Shown: positions 62,919-64,000 of the stretch, piece by piece | Layout: the number at the start of each line of letters is the position of its first letter | Position numbering within the stretch: position 1 is the first letter of the stretch | NCBI RefSeq assembly: GCF_000321225.1 | Contig: NW_004450483.1 | Coordinates: 2,761,693 to 2,825,692 of the forward strand | DNA from: Odobenus rosmarus divergens | Lineage: Eukaryota; Chordata; Mammalia; Carnivora; Odobenidae | Direction: 5' to 3' | Length of the DNA: 64,000 nt | Position numbers and translations under genes: made by a program | The notes under the pieces: model-generated | The model's database searches: none | What the model was told of the DNA's origin: nothing | What the model saw: only the letters and a program-made list of their open reading frames with translations

Positions 62919-63185
62919 CCCTGATCACTTCCCCCCCACCGAGCCCCATCAACGTGGCTACCTGGCTACCCAGGGACTAAGAACACCTTCTCAGCAGGTG
63001 GGCAGCAGTGACCCCAGGGCTTTCCACTCAACCTGAACCCTGTGTCACCCCAGGAGGCACCAGACGGGACCAGACCTCTTTACCTTTCACCACCAGCAAC
63101 CCAGCACCTGCGGTGAGCAGAATCAGGTAGATGGCCACCATGACCATGAAGCAGTTCACCCCCTTTCTCTTCTTGGGCTTTGGAT
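42717..63185 (-). CDS. MARCO: MARCO, macrophage receptor with collagenous structure (coding exons 2-17; exon 1 outside window)
   Basis: MARCO is a trimeric type II membrane scavenger receptor of macrophages that binds bacteria, particles and modified lipoproteins. Fifteen coding exons join in one frame to 451 residues; human exon 1 adds about 33 more. The product has a basic tail end and one membrane helix (exon 2), a helical spacer with two N-glycosylation sequons (exon 3), about 78 unbroken Gly-X-Y triplets (exons 4 and 6-15 and the start of 16), and a group A SRCR domain with six cysteines (exons 16-17). Human MARCO is 520 residues. The shortfall is about 36 residues, the size of exon 5, which is decayed here. 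The identity rests on near-identical segments such as [23 protein letters not shown] and RGRAEVYY. Order, phase and exon count match the 17-exon human gene. Gene order in other mammals would place EN1 upstream and C1QL2 downstream, both outside the window. Confidence 0.97.
43265..43755. mobile_element. Tigger/MER2-type DNA transposon in MARCO intron 16
   Basis: Opens with 'cagtcctgacttacgatgg' and contains 'gtcactttcagtacagtatt', 'cactttattataag', 'gtgttagatgatttt' and 'ccccatcataaacccagg', the body and inverted end of a non-autonomous TcMar-Tigger element. No transposase reading frame survives. Confidence 0.8.
44533..44724 (-). CDS. MARCO: MARCO exon 16: end of collagen domain and first part of SRCR domain
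   Basis: This 192-nt exon begins (G)[15 protein letters not shown] and continues through [18 protein letters not shown] and VFCRMLGY to IAITKIPPG. The acceptor is 'ctttcacccag' and the donor GTGAGT. It carries the first two of six SRCR cysteines and the RGRAEVYY segment, known in human MARCO as a ligand-binding patch. The linker between the last glycine triplet and the SRCR core is two codons longer than human and unlike it (LSYPVHLA against ENSVSV). Confidence 0.95.
44959..45083. repeat. Homopurine tract in MARCO intron 15
   Basis: About 125 nt, nearly all A/G on the plus strand with many GGGA steps. On the gene strand it is a long pyrimidine tract 235-360 nt upstream of exon 16. Confidence 0.85.
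45276..45311 (-). CDS. MARCO: MARCO exon 15: last complete collagen exon
   Basis: This 36-nt exon encodes (G)[12 protein letters not shown], human SSGEQGVKGEKG. A pyrimidine-rich tract and 'ttgcggcag' form the acceptor. The phase-correct donor is G|GTCAAA, a poor match to consensus. A better-looking GTAATG stands 7 bases downstream but would give a 43-nt exon and an immediate TGA in exon 16. Exon inclusion is therefore likely but less certain than for its neighbours. Skipping it would also keep the frame. Confidence 0.78.
45837..45935 (-). CDS. MARCO: MARCO exon 14: collagen triplets
   Basis: This 99-nt exon encodes eleven triplets starting [15 protein letters not shown] and ending QKGEPGAK, aligned with human PAGVKGEQGSPGLAG. 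The acceptor is 'gtctccag' and the donor GTAAGG. Confidence 0.96.
46945..46989 (-). CDS. MARCO: MARCO exon 13: collagen triplets
   Basis: This 45-nt exon encodes (G)[14 protein letters not shown], human LQGQQGRKGESGVP. The acceptor is 'ttcgatcttag' and the donor GTACAG. Confidence 0.95.
46990..53058 (-). other. MARCO intron 12, bulk
   Basis: Large intron, mostly single-copy sequence. Recognisable pieces are MIR fragments (about 47690-47840 sense, 48440-48610 antisense, 50480-50680 sense, 51545-51690 sense) and one MER5-like element. No collagen-type exon was found between exons 12 and 13. Confidence 0.6.
48725..48912. mobile_element. MER5A-like hAT-Charlie element
   Basis: Contains 'gcatcagaattgcctgtacc', 'aggctccaccccagag', 'ctgagtcagtggatctgag' and an inverted end 'ggtccgaggaccacattttg', typical of the palindromic-ended MER5A family. 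Confidence 0.75.
53059..53168. repeat. 30-bp minisatellite, about four units, in MARCO intron 12
   Basis: Diverged units begin at 53059, 53089, 53111 and 53141. Each has the frame TTGGCA...GGTTTATA..GTAGAC. The second unit lacks 8 bp. A partial unit may precede it. Confidence 0.85.
53621..53683 (-). CDS. MARCO: MARCO exon 12: collagen triplets
   Basis: This 63-nt exon encodes (G)[20 protein letters not shown], human LPGSPGSPGATGLKGSKGDT. The acceptor is 'tgttgtatag' and the donor GTAACA. The next intron on the gene strand, 6.6 kb, is the largest one wholly inside the window. Confidence 0.95.
53776..53874 (-). CDS. MARCO: MARCO exon 11: collagen triplets
   Basis: This 99-nt exon encodes eleven triplets, [15 protein letters not shown] and then [17 protein letters not shown]; the second half matches human [17 protein letters not shown]. 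The acceptor is 'tcacttgtag' and the donor GTGAGG. Confidence 0.95.
54349..54384 (-). CDS. MARCO: MARCO exon 10: collagen triplets
   Basis: This 36-nt exon encodes (G)[11 protein letters not shown], human LAGFPGAKGDQ. The acceptor is 'catttcag' and the donor GTAAGA. Confidence 0.95.
54482..54580 (-). CDS. MARCO: MARCO exon 9: collagen triplets
   Basis: This 99-nt exon encodes eleven triplets ([15 protein letters not shown], then [17 protein letters not shown]), almost identical to human SKGDRGMKGDAGVMG. The acceptor is 'gatttttcag' and the donor GTAAGA. It is followed on the gene strand by a short intron to exon 10. Confidence 0.96.
54581..56690 (-). other. MARCO intron 8, part without recognised features
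   Basis: No exon-like Gly-X-Y segment or clear repeat was seen. A 13-bp direct duplication (ggtgggcccaatt twice) lies at about 55752-55777, and a C-run with CpGs is near 56405-56450. Confidence 0.5.
56690..56895 (-). repeat. MIR SINE, antisense
   Basis: 'attatgccccttttatagg', 'gtgagtaaattgaggg' and 'gcacagctagtgagcc' are in the order of the inverted MIR consensus. Confidence 0.7.
56920..57126 (+). mobile_element. Can-SINE in MARCO intron 8
   Basis: Starts 'gggcgcctgg' and runs through a diverged tRNA-like head, a CT-rich body and 'caaataaataaa' with an A-rich tail. It lies opposite to MARCO. Flanking duplications are not clear, suggesting an older copy. Confidence 0.85.
57235..57365. mobile_element. 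MER5-like hAT-Charlie fragment
   Basis: Contains 'tgcttctcagagcgtctaga' followed by 'tcagcatcagaatcatcc', similar to the MER5 family. It is short and diverged. Confidence 0.5.
57729..57836 (-). CDS. MARCO: MARCO exon 8: collagen triplets
   Basis: This 108-nt exon encodes twelve triplets beginning [15 protein letters not shown] and ending DKGDLGLP, close to human. The acceptor is 'ctacccag|GCACC'. A second AG ten bases downstream (caccccag) would shift the frame, and conservation of TPG supports the upstream one. The donor is GTAAGC. Confidence 0.95.
58135..58179 (-). CDS. MARCO: MARCO exon 7: collagen triplets
   Basis: This 45-nt exon encodes (G)[14 protein letters not shown], matching human [14 protein letters not shown]. 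The acceptor is 'cttcctcgcag'. The donor, GTAACA, lacks G at +5 but is usable. Confidence 0.95.
58462..58506 (-). CDS. MARCO: MARCO exon 6: collagen triplets
   Basis: This 45-nt exon has phases 1/1. It encodes (G)[14 protein letters not shown], aligned to human GPSGPQGPPGVKGEA. The acceptor is 'cctttccag' and the donor GTGGGT. Joined directly to exon 4 it keeps the glycine repeat without a break. Confidence 0.95.
58590..58700 (-). pseudogene. MARCO: Decayed MARCO exon 5 (relic collagen exon)
   Basis: The stretch lies between exons 4 and 6, where human MARCO has a 108-nt exon encoding twelve triplets. A good acceptor (gctttag) is followed by GT-CTT-CCA-GGT (LPG, human LQG). A later segment reads PRPPAEKW against human GPPAEKG, so it is homologous. 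The entry frame meets TGA at 58630-58632. The homologous pieces fall in different frames. Glycines are replaced (Gly to Trp after AEK, Gly to Ala further on). No GT donor stands at the expected end; the nearest GT (CCCAG|GTCTGC, leaving 49 nt) breaks the frame. Skipping is phase-neutral. I infer a dead, normally skipped exon; an assembly error cannot be excluded. Confidence 0.75.
58930..59060 (+). repeat. MIR SINE fragment
   Basis: Matches the sense MIR order: 'gacctggtgcaagttacttc', 'gagcttcagtttcctcatc', 'agtaaaacgg'. Confidence 0.6.
59210..59530 (-). mobile_element. MLT1-type (MaLR) LTR fragment, antisense, in MARCO intron 4/5
   Basis: The stretch reads as the reverse of an MLT1 LTR: 'cagctgctgtaacagaac', 'ggtggcttataaacaacag', 'tctcacagttctggag', 'cttttataagggcactaat' and 'cccacctcttaac' occur in the expected order. 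No internal retroviral sequence is attached. Subfamily not determined. Confidence 0.75.
59645..59840 (-). repeat. MIR SINE, antisense
   Basis: The core pattern is present: a 'gagccgggcactgg' motif, 'ttacattcattgttttaac', and 'agtgacttgctcaaagccac' near the end. Confidence 0.7.
60170..60330 (-). repeat. MIR SINE, antisense
   Basis: Recognised from 'tcacttgcctcttatagcaacc', 'gtcactggcccaaagtcac' and 'agctaggattagaactcagg', typical of the inverted MIR consensus. Confidence 0.7.
60765..60800 (-). CDS. MARCO: MARCO exon 4: start of collagen domain
   Basis: This 36-nt exon encodes (E)[11 protein letters not shown] and matches human FRIKGEQGAP. The acceptor is 'ccttgcag' and the donor GTACGT. It supplies the first two Gly-X-Y triplets. 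The final G joins a Gly codon completed by GC from exon 6, or GT from the exon 5 relic. Confidence 0.93.
61983..62204 (-). CDS. MARCO: MARCO exon 3: extracellular spacer
   Basis: This 222-nt exon adds 73 whole codons. It starts [14 protein letters not shown] and ends VDNFTRSP. Two N-glycosylation sequons (NGT, NFT) match the human positions, and leucine-rich segments ([20 protein letters not shown]) suggest helices that help trimerise. There is no cysteine. The donor is GTTTGG, which departs from GTRAGT at positions +3, +4 and +6, so splicing here may be weak. The first codon of exon 4 becomes GAG (Glu), where human has Gly. Confidence 0.94.
62818..62917. repeat. (CT)n-(CA)n compound microsatellite in MARCO intron 2
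   Basis: Interrupted CT repeats run to about 62865 and are followed by CA dinucleotides to 62917. It should be length-variable between individuals. Confidence 0.9.
63084..63185 (-). CDS. MARCO: MARCO exon 2: membrane-spanning segment
   Basis: This 102-nt exon has phases 1/1. The acceptor follows 'gttgtgtttcag' and the donor is GTAAAG. It encodes a basic stop-transfer stretch (PKPKKRKG) and then a hydrophobic helix containing [15 protein letters not shown], nearly identical to human MARCO. Basic residues on the N side and a luminal C side fit a type II protein. A cysteine (VNCF) sits at the cytoplasmic edge of the helix where human has phenylalanine/serine; acylation there is conceivable but unproven. 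Confidence 0.96.
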
Positions 63186-64000
63186 CTGAAACACAACCTC
63201 GGTGTGAGGTGGCTGCTGTAGGAGGCAGAGACCAGGGGGCCGCAACCTGTGTCAGAATCCCCGCTCTGTTTGAGCAGACGGCTCCCCCAAGAAGGCCGAG
63301 GGCAAAGACACAAAGTCCCGCTACCCCCAAATCCTCCCCCGATCCCCCTTGTGCCACAAGCCAAGAAGTGCCATTGTCGGTCACTCATTGGTGTGGCTGG
63401 GCAAACTCCGGGGCCCCACATCATCAGGTGGCAGAGTGCAGTCCTTAAACCAGGTGCAGCCCGAAGTCCCAGCACAGTGCCTGGTGATAGAGGGCTCTCA
63501 AGAGATGTTTATCAAGTGAATTAATGAATTAACGTACTTAAGTTTCAAAACTTTGGGAGGAGCATGATTGTTGCTACTTTATCAACTCTGAGTGAGGTTT
63601 GGAGAAGTTGAAATACCTATTAGGTGATGAGACGCAGATTTGGAACTCAGATTCGGGCTTTTGTTTTCTTTTTTCTTTAGATTATTTAATTACACAAATA
63701 AACATGCTTAATATAATTTATCAAACAACATAGAGAGCATTACAGGGGTTAATAATCTTGTAATCAGGGACTTCAGGAGACCTCAATTCCCTGGCGTCCT
63801 AACCTGCTGACATAAGCTTTGCGGGCATTCTGGGGTGTGGCCTTCCTCCTAGCCTGCTTGCTCATGGAAACTGCTAAACCCAGACACTGCTAGACAGACA
63901 TGGCTTTTTTTCTTTTGATTTTACGCAAATGATATACTACATATAATATAGCACATTGCTTTCTGCAATGAATGATTTCCCATGGACATTCCTCTAGTTT
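63186..64000 (-). other. MARCO intron 1 (partial)
   Basis: No sequence resembling human exon 1 (start codon and acidic/hydrophobic cytoplasmic tail) is found here, so exon 1 and the promoter lie beyond the window edge. An antisense MIR-like stretch lies near 63540-63660. The remainder is AT-rich without a recognised element. Confidence 0.7.

Overview
This is nuclear DNA of a placental mammal. The host is a carnivoran: at least eight tRNA-derived Can-SINEs lie here, with the head 'GCGCCTGGGTGGCTCAGTC' and a CT-rich tail ending in (AAATAAAT)n. The SINE consensus fits an arctoid (bear, weasel or seal group) better than dog or cat. That is inference from remembered consensus sequences. Older mammalian repeats (MIR, L2, L1, MaLR-type LTR, hAT-Charlie, Tigger) fill much of the rest.

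The right third (about 42.58-64 kb) holds one protein-coding gene on the minus strand, MARCO, the class A scavenger receptor of macrophages. Exons 2 to 17, in the 17-exon numbering of the human gene, can be placed to the base from conserved protein, splice sites and phase. Every collagen exon begins and ends inside a glycine codon (phase 1). In order they encode the cytoplasmic tail end and membrane helix, the spacer, the Gly-X-Y collagen domain and the six-cysteine SRCR domain, followed by a short 3' UTR with AATAAA. Exon 1 and the promoter lie beyond base 64000.

The main observation is that exon 5 is a relic here. Its acceptor survives, but it has frame disruptions, a stop, lost glycines and no donor at the expected end. 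Skipping it is phase-neutral and joins exon 4 to exon 6 as continuous Gly-X-Y. The predicted receptor is about 36 residues shorter than human MARCO, and its collagen helix lacks the interruption that human exon 5 encodes.

The left two thirds (1-42.5 kb) lie downstream of MARCO and show no supportable protein-coding gene. They hold a processed RPL23A pseudogene (11.5-12.0 kb), a roughly 4.5-kb AT-rich block of antisense L1 (12.4-17 kb), other L1, L2, MIR, LTR and DNA-transposon fragments, several microsatellites, a small CpG-rich patch (35.4-35.7 kb) and a CTCF-like motif about 3.3 kb past the MARCO poly(A) site. No RNA gene, CRISPR array or operon was found.
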